From contig NZ_CP043661.1 in NCBI RefSeq assembly GCF_014217565.1, forward strand, positions 6,448,001 through 6,512,000: a stretch of DNA of 64,000 nt, given 5' to 3'. How positions within the stretch are numbered: position 1 is the first letter of the stretch; every line of letters starts with the position of its first letter. Below, piece after piece: positions 54,701-61,860 of the stretch. Below the pieces are notes generated by a model. That model saw only the letters and a list, made by a program, of their open reading frames with translations, did not search any database and was not told the origin of the DNA. The DNA comes from Kribbella qitaiheensis. GTDB lineage: Bacteria > Actinomycetota > Actinomycetes > Propionibacteriales > Kribbellaceae. A program made the position numbers and the translations under genes.

Positions 54701-57700
54701 TCGGGCATGCGACGGTGATCGCCCGTGAGGACCGGCCCGGCGACAAGAAGCTGGTCGCGTACGTCGTACCGGCGGGGCCGCCGCCTCCCGCCTTCCTTCC
54801 CTCATCTTCGCCACGCACTGGACTAGCGGAGCTGCGTCCTTTGGATCTCGATGAGTTGCGGGACGTCGTGGCCGGCTGGGTGCCGGAGTACATGGTTCCT
54901 GCCGCCTTTGTGCAGTTGCCTTCGCTGCCGCTCACCGCGAGTGGGAAGCTCAACCGGGCCGCCTTGCCGGCGCCTACGTTCACGGTCGAGACGACCGAGT
55001 TCGTGGCACCGCGGACCGCGGCTGAGCAGCAGGTGGCGGCAGTCTGGCGCAAGGCACTCGGGATCGACCGGGTCGGTGCGTACGACAGCTTCTTCGACCT
55101 CGGTGGCGACTCGATCAGCGCCGTCTCCGTCGTCGGTGGACTTCGCCGCGCCGGGCTCGACGCCGGCGTACGGGATGTCTTCGAGCTGCGCACTGTGGCA
55201 GCCCTGGCTGAAAAGATCACCGGTCGGCCTGCTGTCGTGGCCGAGGCCGCGGTCGAGCCGTTCGCGCTGATCGACTTGGCGGATCGGGCGCTGGTGCCGG
55301 CGGGGGTCGTGGATGCGTACCCGCTCTCCGAGGCGCAGACGGGGATGATGGTCGAACTGCTGTCGAGCGAGACGCCGCGGAACTACCACAACGTTGTCTC
55401 GACGCGGCTGACCGACGAGAAGCCCTTGTCTGTCGAGGCTTTGCGGCAGGCGGCTGCTCTGCTGCTGGAGCGTCACGAAGTACTGCGGACCGGCGTCGAC
55501 CTGGAGAACTTTTCCGTCCCGATGCAACTGGTGCACGCCACGGCGGAGCTTCCGCTGCACGTGGAGGACCTCACCGGTCTTTCCTCGGCCGCACAGGCAG
55601 AAGCCATCGCATCCTTCAAGGCTCGTGAGCAGGCGACGCACTTCCAGCACGAAGCGCCGCCGCTGCTGCGGCTGGCTGTGCACAAGATCGACGAGCACAG
55701 CTGGGAGGCGACCGTCACCCAGAACCACGTGATCCTGGAGGGCTGGAGCCACCACGGCCTGGTGATGGAGCTGCTCGACTACTACCTGCGCTTCCGCGAC
55801 GGGGTCTCACAGGAGGCATACGAGGCTCCGCCGGTCCGGTTCGCCGATGCGATCGCAGGCGAGCTCAAGGCGCTACGCTCCGACGAGGACCGCGCGTACT
55901 GGTCGAAGGTGGCCGCGCTGCAGAAGTTCTCCATCCCGGCGGGCTGGGCCGGTGACACGTCGGCCGAGCGTACGGCGTACCGGATCGAGGTCTCGTACGC
56001 CGACCTGGAGCAGAAGCTGCGCGCGGTCGCGTCGGAGGCGCAGACGTCGCTGAAGAGCGTCTTCTTCGCTGCCCACCTGGCAGTGCTCAGCTCACTGACG
56101 GACAGCCGCGAGTTCCACAGCGGCCTGACCTGCCACATCCGGCCGGCCATCGAAGGTGCCGAGCGGGTCTACGGCATGCACCTCAACATGCTGCCGGTGC
56201 CTCATCGCCGCGAGGCGGGAAGTTGGCGGGAGCTGGTTGCCCGGACCTTTGCGGCCGAGTCGGACCTGTGGCCGTACCGGTTCTTCCCGATGCCTGTCAT
56301 CCAGCGGGACCTGAGCAAGCAGCGGCGACTGCTGGACGTGTTCTTCAGCTACCAGGACTACTCGTCGGTGGCGGCGAAGGCCGCTGGGACCGGGATCGAA
56401 GGACTGGACGCGAGCGTTGCCAGTGGGACGACCGAGTTCCCGCTGTCGGTGGCGACCGGGCCGGGGTACCTGGCCGTTCGCTCCAACACCCACGCACTCG
56501 ACCGGGTGGCGGCCGACAAGCTCGCCGCGATGTACCGGAAGGCGCTCGAGGCGATCGTCGAAGCACCTGATGCTCGCTGGGACACCTACGAGTTGCTGCC
56601 AACCGCTGACCGTGCCGGGCTGACGGCCGCACCTGTGGAGAAGGCTGAGGCAGGTCCGGCGTTCGTGCCGCCGCGGACGGAGACGGAGCGGATCCTCGCG
56701 AAGATCTGGGCGAAGCTGCTCGACATCCCGCGGGTGGGTGCGTTCGACCACTTCTTCGACCTGGGCGGCTACTCGATGCTGCTGGTGAAGACGGTCTCGA
56801 AGGCCAAAGCGAAGGGGCTGCCGCTGTCCCTGTTCATGTACTACGACAGTGACCGGCTCGACCACCTCGCACTGGCCGTCGACGCCGCCATCGCCGCCGA
56901 GCGCGGCACCGCGCCTGCCAGTTGGTACGGCGTCGGTGTCGACATGTTGCCTCAGGCAATGGAAGAGCTGAAGGTGCCTGGTGCGACGGTCGCGGTGATG
57001 GAAGGCGGCGAACTGGTCGCGGTCAGGGCGTTCGGCACGGTGTTCGAAGGTGGCGAGGCGGTGACGGGGGAGACGCTGTTCACGGTGGCGTCTGTCAGCA
57101 AGCTGGTCTCCTCGGTCGGTGCGCTCAAGTTGGTCGACGACGGTGTGCTGGATCTCGACGAGGACATTCACACCTACCTGACCAGCTGGGAGGTGCCTGG
57201 TCGTCCGCGGGTCAGCTTGCGGCAATTGCTCGGGCACCGGTCCGGATTCACTGCGTCGCCTGGTGGCGGGGTTGCTCCCTCTGAAGAGGCGCCGACGCTG
57301 CTCGACGTACTGAACGGGAAGGCGCCTGCGACGAACGATCCGATCCGGTGCGAGCACCAGCCGGGGGAGAAGTTCGTCAAGGCCGGTGCCAACTTCGTCG
57401 TACTGCAGCAGGTGATCGAGGACGTCACCGGAGAGTCCTTCGAGACGGTCATGCGCCGGCTCGTACTGGACCCGCTCGGGATGGCGGGATCGAGCTACGA
57501 CCCGTCGTTCCCTGTTGTCTCCGGACGGACTGTTGCCCTCGGCCACCTTGCCGAAGGGGAGCCGCTCGAGGGTGGCTGGCGGGTGCGGGCGGATGCCGCC
57601 TCGGGCGGTCTTTGGACCACGGCCGGTGACATCGCCACGCTGACTCTGGAGATCCGCCGGTCCTACCTCGGCCGGCCGCGGGCGCTGCTCTCGCAGGCGA

Positions 57701-57927
57701 TCGCGCGGCAGATGCTGACCCCGTCCGGGGACGGCTCGTTCGGTCTCGGCGCTACCGCGGAACTGAACGGCGACGACGTGCAGTTCGGCCACGGCGGCGA
57801 ACCGCGCGGGTACTACGGCGGCACCATCTGCCGCACCGGTCCCGGCCACGGCTTCGTCCTGCTGGCCAACGGCACCGCCGGCAAGAACCTCGCCCAGGGG
57901 CTGGCCAGCCGGCTCGCCTCTTCCTAA
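48799..57927 (+). CDS. NRPS2: C-A-T-C-A-T-C-T with C-terminal PBP/beta-lactamase-like domain
   Basis: 3042 aa. C1 (PLSFGQQQMWFLNRLD; HHIAGDA, residues 167-173), A3 (~485-960), T3 (Ser1021), C2 (DAYPLSQAQTGM; CHAVSEG 1225-1231), A4 (~1550-2010, with a Pro-rich insert near its end), T4 (Ser2105), C3 (NHVILEG 2309-2315), T5 (GGYSM, Ser2659) with no A domain before it, then a serine-hydrolase domain of the PBP/class C beta-lactamase fold (SVSK 2765-2768; KAG 2861-2863 where YxN is expected; HGG 2998-3000). A3 and A4 codes read D-L-N-K-M-G-E-V-G/A. There are no E or MT domains and no classical GxSxG thioesterase. It assembles at least two residues and releases the chain. Confidence 0.92.
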   Translation: MSTADAREELLRRRLAGARGGNRSTIARADRDKPLPLSFGQQQMWFLNRLDTDSSEYLLPAALRMRGPLDLDALRRAWSELLARHEILRTRYELRDGEPVQVVDVTGGSELGLVDVSDVPAAEREARLTDLVTLETSAGFDLEREWPARATLLRAATDDHLLVVVLHHIAGDAWSTEQLSAELSELYGAHAAGITPSLDELPLQYADFASWQRSQDLTKEIGWWREQLAGIRPVDLPSDRPRPAVRSKAGADLPFALPDGLAGKVRELARKHDTTPFVVMLTAYQLMLSRYTGEQDVAVGTVVSGRTRPELQQMIGYGINTLVIRNQWSGDPTFDALVKETRARVLDAHDHQTVPFAKLVDDLRPERDMSRPPLFQVAFIVRQAQPDAFTLGEVVVEPVQSDFTVAKFDLNLKLTETTDGALDGVLTYATALFDQSTVQRMAGHFVRLLAASVEAPQTRLSALEMFGADEFDQLTIGFASSGGELEITEPVYLQVARQAAGELAVVDGESRLSYGELNGRANRLARFLVDEGVGPESRVAVAMPRSADLIVAVLAVLKAGGAYVPIDPDYPADRNSYILEDSDPELILVSGASTSGLPATSVPTVAVDYQARFAGFSTEDLGITAGPDNPAYLIYTSGSTGRPKGVVIENRQLSGYLAWCAREYDGLAGSSLLHSSVSFDLTVNALWGPLVLGGHVVIGSLDGSAPAPAVAPTFVKVTPSHLPFLVELPAGFSPTVDLMTGGEALTGESVDAWRAKFPGVTVINEYGPTETTVGCTALRIEPDDELPAGGLAIGKPMPNSRIYVLDAFLRPAPVGVVGEVYVAGDCVARGYLNRPDLTAEKFVACPWGAPGERMYRTGDLAAWDLDGTLTCPSRVDNQVKIHGYRIELGEIETTLQRHTGISQAIVIARDGLAGDKRLVAYVVPAAGVELNQAGLRGHVQEWLPEYMVPSAFVVLDAIPLTENGKSDLRALPAPGAPEQTSAQTVVARTTTEEQLAAVWGKVLGLTEVDVHTSFFELGGDSLSAVAVVGALRETGVDVAVWDVFEYRTVAALAEKLTGRAAKGETFVAPFALIPADDREQLPEGVTDAYPLSQAQTGMVAEMLAGEDEAHYHNTTSHRILDDQPLAPAALQRAADVLVERHANLRTSIDLGTYSRPLQLIHATAAMPIGITDLGAVTAEQRDEALRAFRAAERSNPFDLTSPALLRFHVHTTAETDGWWLTSTECHAVSEGWSYHSLLMELVTTYRAIRDGVELEPVETPKVRYADFIAGELAAVASEEDKAYWLNVATGYTPVELPAGWGEQGEAHVLYAGARSMDLEDGLRALAAKADASLKSVMLAAHIKVMSLLSAETSFTTGLVCDARPEAAGADRVHGMYLNTLPFPVERGARTWLELVEQTFARELELWPHRRYPMPQIQRDAGQRLINVFFNYQDFRQLDDNLVDPYAGETYESMDDMPVVASRRTSLQNESITEVPLTVSSRGGYIILTADSRVISRENAERLAGIYRSVLEAMAADPDGDARLGHLPAGEAAQVLKEFAEGPDGDPEPPILLDLIEQSVLQNPHKTALLAPRLELTYAELDEQANKLARLLITRGVGPESRVAVALPRSPELIVALLAVIKAGGVYVPIDPENPADRVEYVLADSTPLLLLTADNLLDRLPVGDVPVLLTDAASYADQSGEPVTNADRLQPLRRENAIYVIYTSGSTGKPKGAVLEHRQVANYLAWVAQDCAALGESSLLHSSASFDLTVNALWGPLILGGTVIVGVLDGTEEEPMAKPAFVKVTPSHLPMLAELSQDWSPAWHLMTGGEPLLGEVVQTWRAANPRGVVTNEYGPTETTVACTAITFAPGDPLADGPVGIGRPMPNIRIYVLDANLQPTPIGVTGEIYIAGPQVARGYLNRPDLSAAKFVACPWGAPGERMYRSGDLAAWNADGTLSCPTRVDDQVKIHGYRIELGEVETTILRHPAVGHATVIAREDRPGDKKLVAYVVPAGPPPPAFLPSSSPRTGLAELRPLDLDELRDVVAGWVPEYMVPAAFVQLPSLPLTASGKLNRAALPAPTFTVETTEFVAPRTAAEQQVAAVWRKALGIDRVGAYDSFFDLGGDSISAVSVVGGLRRAGLDAGVRDVFELRTVAALAEKITGRPAVVAEAAVEPFALIDLADRALVPAGVVDAYPLSEAQTGMMVELLSSETPRNYHNVVSTRLTDEKPLSVEALRQAAALLLERHEVLRTGVDLENFSVPMQLVHATAELPLHVEDLTGLSSAAQAEAIASFKAREQATHFQHEAPPLLRLAVHKIDEHSWEATVTQNHVILEGWSHHGLVMELLDYYLRFRDGVSQEAYEAPPVRFADAIAGELKALRSDEDRAYWSKVAALQKFSIPAGWAGDTSAERTAYRIEVSYADLEQKLRAVASEAQTSLKSVFFAAHLAVLSSLTDSREFHSGLTCHIRPAIEGAERVYGMHLNMLPVPHRREAGSWRELVARTFAAESDLWPYRFFPMPVIQRDLSKQRRLLDVFFSYQDYSSVAAKAAGTGIEGLDASVASGTTEFPLSVATGPGYLAVRSNTHALDRVAADKLAAMYRKALEAIVEAPDARWDTYELLPTADRAGLTAAPVEKAEAGPAFVPPRTETERILAKIWAKLLDIPRVGAFDHFFDLGGYSMLLVKTVSKAKAKGLPLSLFMYYDSDRLDHLALAVDAAIAAERGTAPASWYGVGVDMLPQAMEELKVPGATVAVMEGGELVAVRAFGTVFEGGEAVTGETLFTVASVSKLVSSVGALKLVDDGVLDLDEDIHTYLTSWEVPGRPRVSLRQLLGHRSGFTASPGGGVAPSEEAPTLLDVLNGKAPATNDPIRCEHQPGEKFVKAGANFVVLQQVIEDVTGESFETVMRRLVLDPLGMAGSSYDPSFPVVSGRTVALGHLAEGEPLEGGWRVRADAASGGLWTTAGDIATLTLEIRRSYLGRPRALLSQAIARQMLTPSGDGSFGLGATAELNGDDVQFGHGGEPRGYYGGTICRTGPGHGFVLLANGTAGKNLAQGLASRLASS

Positions 57928-57954
57928 TCGGCACGGCCCCTAGGGAGTATTGAA

Positions 57955-58926
57955 ATGCATAAAGACAAAGGGAAAGACAAAGGGAAGGCGGGGGTAGGGG
58001 TGCGACACCTGATCTCGACTGACGACCTGACCGACGACGAACTGCGGTACGTGGTGGACCGCGGCGACGACTTCTCATCCGGCCGGGCCACGCTGGACCT
58101 GCCGCTGGCCGGTCAGATCGCCGGGATCTACTTCCGCAAGACCTCGACCCGGACGCGTACGGCCTTCTCGGCCGGCGCGCTCCGGCTCGGCGCGCAGATC
58201 GTTGCCTACGGCCCCGATGACCTGCAGCTGAACACCGGCGAGACGAGCGAGGACACCGGCGCGGTGTTCTCCCGGATGCTCGACGTCCTGGTCGCCCGGA
58301 CCGCCGGCGACCCGGCCGAGATGCGGGCCTGGGCCTCCCAGGACCGGATGTCGGTGATCAACGCGATGAGCTCGGCCGAGCACCCGACGCAAGCGGTGAC
58401 CGACCTGGTCACCTTGCAGCGCCGCTTCGGCAAGATCGAGGGACTGCGAGTCCTGTACGTCGGGGAGGGCAACAACTCGGCTGCTTCGATCGCGCTCGCC
58501 GCCACCCGCTACCCCGGCGTACACCTCGAACTCCGAACGCCGGCCGGCTACGGCCTCGACCCGGAGATCGCGGCCCGCTCGACCGCCCACGCCGAACGCT
58601 GCGGCTCGACCCTGATCGAACGCCACGACATGAACGACCTGCCGGACAGTCTGGACGCGATCTACACCACCCGCTGGCAGACCACCGGCACCACCAAGCC
58701 GGACGCGAACTGGCGCGACATCTTCGACCCGTTCCAGGTGAACGCCGCCCTGTGGGACCAGAACCCGCAGGCGATCTTCCTCCACGACCTCCCGGCCCAC
58801 CGCGGCGAAGAGGTCACCGCCGAAATCCTCGACGGCCCGATGAGCATCGCCTTCGACCAAGCAGAAAACAAAATGCACGCCGCCATGGCAGTCCTCGACT
58901 GGTGCCGCCGCGGGACAGTGGAATGA
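57955..58926 (+). CDS. OTCase/ATCase-family carbamoyltransferase with modified substrate motif
   Basis: 323 aa from ATG at 57955 with AGGGAG 8 nt upstream; GTG 58000 would remove a Lys-rich leader encoded by a 12-bp duplication. Carbamoyl-phosphate motifs are intact: KTSTRTRTAF (STRTR 64-68) and SAEHPTQAVTD (HPTQ 143-146). The ornithine-type HCLP is HDLP (277-280) and the SMG-like loop reads VGEGNNSAASI. A carbamoyltransferase in a Dap-NRPS cluster parallels VioL and ZmaT, which build ureido groups on Dap. Its own acceptor is likely Dap or a peptide amine, not ornithine. Confidence 0.88.
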   Translation: MHKDKGKDKGKAGVGVRHLISTDDLTDDELRYVVDRGDDFSSGRATLDLPLAGQIAGIYFRKTSTRTRTAFSAGALRLGAQIVAYGPDDLQLNTGETSEDTGAVFSRMLDVLVARTAGDPAEMRAWASQDRMSVINAMSSAEHPTQAVTDLVTLQRRFGKIEGLRVLYVGEGNNSAASIALAATRYPGVHLELRTPAGYGLDPEIAARSTAHAERCGSTLIERHDMNDLPDSLDAIYTTRWQTTGTTKPDANWRDIFDPFQVNAALWDQNPQAIFLHDLPAHRGEEVTAEILDGPMSIAFDQAENKMHAAMAVLDWCRRGTVE

Positions 58927-60341
58927 CCACCCCGGCCGACCAACACCCCCCACTCCCACCCCCGGGCCCCCTCCCAACCTCCAGCGCCCCCACTTCCAGC
59001 ACTCCCACTTCCAGCACCCCAACCCCCAGCACCACCACCATCACCCCAACGGTCACCTCTGCCTTCCCTACCACCACCACCACCACCACCGAAGGTGGGG
59101 GTGGGGAGCCCTTGGCTCTGTGGAAAAACAAAGACTTTGGGTTGCTTTGGTCCGGTGCGGCGTTCTCGATTCTGGGGATGCGGGTCAGCTCGATCGCCTG
59201 GCCGTTGCTGGTGATCTTCGACGGGGGATCGCCGGAGCGGGCCGGCCTGGTTGGCTTCGCCGCGTTGCTCCCGCAGTTGGTCATCCAGTTGCCGGCCGGT
59301 GTGGTGGTCGACCGCTGGGATCGCAAAAAGGTGATGATCGCCTGCGACGTGATCGGTATGGTCGCCATCGGCAGTGTGCTGGCCGCGCTGTTCATGGGCG
59401 GCCTGTCCCTGCCACACCTCCTGATCGCCGCCTTCTTGGAGGGCAGCGCGGCGATCGGCTATCAGCTGAGCGAGCGCGCCGCAGTACGAGCTGTCGTGCA
59501 CCCGGAACAGTTGCCTACAGCCCTCTCCCAGAACGAAGCGCGGAGCAAGGGCGCTGGTTTGCTGGGGCAGCCGATCTCGACCGGCCTGCTGTCGCTCGCG
59601 CTATGGATGCCCTTCATCATCACGGTGCTCGGTCACCTCTTCTCGCTGCTGACCCTGCTAGCCATCCGTACGCCGTTCCAGAAGGAGCGTCGCAAAGCCC
59701 CGCGAAGCGTGCCGACCGAACTTGCCGAAGGCCTCCGCTGGATGCACGGCCAGAAGCTGCTCCGCAGTGCCTTGGTACTGATCTCGGTCACGAACATCAT
59801 CACCCAGGTACTGAGCCTCTCGATGGTGCTGATCATCCGCGAGAGCGGCCGCTCCGTGGCGACGATCGGCGTGATCGGAGTCGCCAGCGGCATCGGCGGA
59901 CTGCTAGGCGCCCTGTGTGCCTCATGGTTCATGTCCCGCCTGTCAATGAGCACCCTGTTCGTCGGCACCCTTCTGCTGCGCTTCCTGATGATCCCGACGA
60001 TCGCCTTCACGGACAGCCCGCTCGTACTCGGTGCGCTGTTCGCCGCGATGAGCTGGGCAGGTGGCCTGATGAACGTGGTCGGCGGCGTCTACCAGGTCCA
60101 GATCACCCCAGAAGAGATGCAGGGCCGAGCAGGCAGCGTCAGCTCCCTGGTCACCTCCGGCGCGAACTCCCTAGGCCCCCTGACAGCCGGCCTCCTCCTA
60201 GGCGCTGTCGGTACTACGCCAACGGTCCTCTCCGCTGCCGTAGTAATGGCCGTCCTCGCCGGCGCCGCCGCAGTAGCCGCCTACCGTTTCCGCCCAACCC
60301 CCGAACCGGCCACCAACCATGCACTCCCAGTGCAGGTCTGA
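58923..60341 (+). CDS. MFS transporter (EntS-like), probable product exporter
   Basis: 472 aa; the ATG overlaps the carbamoyltransferase stop. Residues 1-62 are an unusual Pro/Thr/Ser-rich leader made from short direct repeats. The MFS body starts at LWKNKDFGLLWSGAAFSILG and has about ten to twelve hydrophobic segments, with VVVDRWDRKKVMIACDV (motif A loop) and LAIRTPFQKERRK. The position at the end of the assembly operon suggests export of the peptide or self-protection. A strong palindrome follows the gene. Confidence 0.88.
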   Translation: MTTPADQHPPLPPPGPLPTSSAPTSSTPTSSTPTPSTTTITPTVTSAFPTTTTTTTEGGGGEPLALWKNKDFGLLWSGAAFSILGMRVSSIAWPLLVIFDGGSPERAGLVGFAALLPQLVIQLPAGVVVDRWDRKKVMIACDVIGMVAIGSVLAALFMGGLSLPHLLIAAFLEGSAAIGYQLSERAAVRAVVHPEQLPTALSQNEARSKGAGLLGQPISTGLLSLALWMPFIITVLGHLFSLLTLLAIRTPFQKERRKAPRSVPTELAEGLRWMHGQKLLRSALVLISVTNIITQVLSLSMVLIIRESGRSVATIGVIGVASGIGGLLGALCASWFMSRLSMSTLFVGTLLLRFLMIPTIAFTDSPLVLGALFAAMSWAGGLMNVVGGVYQVQITPEEMQGRAGSVSSLVTSGANSLGPLTAGLLLGAVGTTPTVLSAAVVMAVLAGAAAVAAYRFRPTPEPATNHALPVQV

Positions 60342-60364
60342 CGCCGGCCTGGTCACCAGCTGCC

Positions 60365-60416
60365 CTTACGTCCGAAGAAGTGGAGCACACGTCCCCTTCA
60401 CTTCTTCGGACGTAAG
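60365..60416. terminator. Strong palindrome with 18-bp arms after the MFS gene
   Basis: CTTACGTCCGAAGAAGTG (60365-60382) pairs perfectly with CACTTCTTCGGACGTAAG (60399-60416) around a 16-nt loop. It lies 24 bp past the MFS stop. The first 13 nt are the same as at 18470-18482 (CTTACGTCCGAAG), so it may be both a terminator and a member of a dispersed palindromic element. Confidence 0.7.
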
Positions 60417-60599
60417 CGTCTCGCGGGGGGATGTGGCGGGCCGCCCGCCGTCGATGACCCACCCCCCACCCATCGTGCCCGGGCGTACCGCGGGTCGAGA
60501 CGGTAGGTGTAAGTGGGGAGTGCGGTCCGAGCAGTTGGGCCGTATGAGTGGGACCTCAACTGAAGCTTGGTCGCCCGGTACCGGCCTGATCGGGTGACC

Positions 60600-60651
60600 T
60601 TGTGCATGAGCTGAGCAATCCGCCGCGCGGAACTACTCACGTCATGCACAA
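60600..60651. repeat. Inverted repeat in the intergenic region
   Basis: TTGTGCATGA (60600-60609) pairs with TCATGCACAA (60642-60651); GAG/CTC pairs further inside. The 32-nt centre is GC-rich. It could be a regulator site or hairpin; no poly-T follows. Confidence 0.5.
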
Positions 60652-60921
60652 AGTCGCCCCCAACTGGCTCCCGTCGCCGGCCCCGTCGCCGGCCCCGGCC
60701 CCGGCCCCGGCCCCGGCGGTGCGGTGGGGCGGCGGGGCGGGTGCTGCTCGGCAGTGGTGCCGGCGTCGTGGTCCTGGACGACCTGGCGATGAGCAACGGT
60801 GTGCCGCCCGTCGGCCCTGGGGCTGCGGGTGATCTGTCTGCCTTGTATATAAGGGAAATGTATGGGCGGTGCTGGCACCGTCGGGGGTCCGGTAAGAACG
60901 GACTCCGCGGAGGACAGACCC

Positions 60922-61860
60922 ATGACACGAGCTGTGACTCAGCGCCGGCCCCGAACCGCGACCAGGGTCGCGGTTGTGGGCATCGACGGCGCCGGGCGTA
61001 CGACGATCTGCCGGCTGCTGCAGGATGGCGCCTTCGTCAAACAACGCCGGATCGACCAAGACCTGACCGTGGTTCACGCGCTCCGGCCCTACGAGACGCC
61101 CGGGGCACCGTTCCGGCATCTCTCCCGCAAGCTCCATTCGCTGGCTACCGCGGCGGAGCTGCTCGGCCAGCCTGAACTCAAGGCCGCGGCGCTGTACCTG
61201 CAGCTGTCGACGTACGCGCCGGTCGAGCACTTCCTCTGTGAGGCGTACCTACCGGAGACGCTGGTCACCGCCGGCCATCCGCTGGTCGACACCCTCGCGC
61301 ATCTGCCGATCCAGCGCCCGCCGGCGGTCGCGTCTGAAGGCGACTGGCAGCACGCGATCGATCCGGACGTGCTGGCGGCCGCTGAGGCCTGGGCCGACGG
61401 GATCGGTTGTCCCACAGACCTTCGCGCTCTCGGCCACGACGTGTTGTCGCTGTACGGCCTTCCGGTGGAGCAACTGCTCGAGCGCTTCCGTCGCCGCTTC
61501 CGGGTGAACCTGCCCGAGGTCGTCATCCTGCTCGACGTCGACCCTGCTGAAGCCGTACGGCGGTTGGGCGGCGAGGGCGACGGTGATGCGTTCGCGCTCG
61601 CCCAGCGGCTGGGCGGTCGGGACGTGTCCGAGGCCCGGCTGGCGATCCTGCGTGAGCAGTACCTGCGGACTGCCGACTGGTTGGAGACGACGGGAGTGGT
61701 TGTGCACCGGATCGACGTGACCGGCCGGTCGGCTCCCAGAGTGGCGAACCTGGTCCGCGGCAAGCTCCCGCGCTCGTGGTCCGTGCCGATCAGTCCGCCG
61801 CGGCAGGAGGCACCGCACCTGCAGTGGGCCGGCGACCTCGTGGCCGGAGTACTGGCATGA
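60922..61860 (+). CDS. Thymidylate kinase-like P-loop protein
   Basis: 312 aa from ATG at 60922 with GGAGGA upstream. VAVVGIDGAGRTTICRLL (residues 17-34) is a dTMP-kinase-type P-loop in which the Walker A Lys is Arg (R26). PEVVILLDVDPAEAVRRLGG and a late YLRTADWLETTGVVVHRIDVTG resemble the LID/C-terminal part of the family. The ~80 residues in between are unlike true dTMP kinases, so the substrate is probably not dTMP. The stop overlaps the next gene (ATGA). Possibly a kinase acting on the product or its precursor. Confidence 0.6.
   Translation: MTRAVTQRRPRTATRVAVVGIDGAGRTTICRLLQDGAFVKQRRIDQDLTVVHALRPYETPGAPFRHLSRKLHSLATAAELLGQPELKAAALYLQLSTYAPVEHFLCEAYLPETLVTAGHPLVDTLAHLPIQRPPAVASEGDWQHAIDPDVLAAAEAWADGIGCPTDLRALGHDVLSLYGLPVEQLLERFRRRFRVNLPEVVILLDVDPAEAVRRLGGEGDGDAFALAQRLGGRDVSEARLAILREQYLRTADWLETTGVVVHRIDVTGRSAPRVANLVRGKLPRSWSVPISPPRQEAPHLQWAGDLVAGVLA

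Larger units (their letters stand above)
60342..60921. other. Intergenic region with palindromes and GC-rich short repeats
   Basis: 580 bp without a convincing gene. It contains the 18-bp-arm palindrome (60365-60416), a second inverted repeat (60600-60651), a run of GCCCCG/GCCGGC repeats (about 60674-60717), and an AT-rich TTGTATATAAGG patch at 60843-60854 that could be part of the promoter for the kinase-like gene at 60922. Confidence 0.55.

Noticed and set aside
49438-54708. Very long minus-strand open frames (927 and 816 codons) opposite NRPS2
   Set aside because: Arise from GC-rich third positions of the NRPS; composition is Arg/Asp/Gln-rich without domains.
60674-60717. GCCCCG/GCCGGC repeat tract as a functional element
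   Set aside because: Low-complexity GC run with irregular units; no evidence beyond composition.
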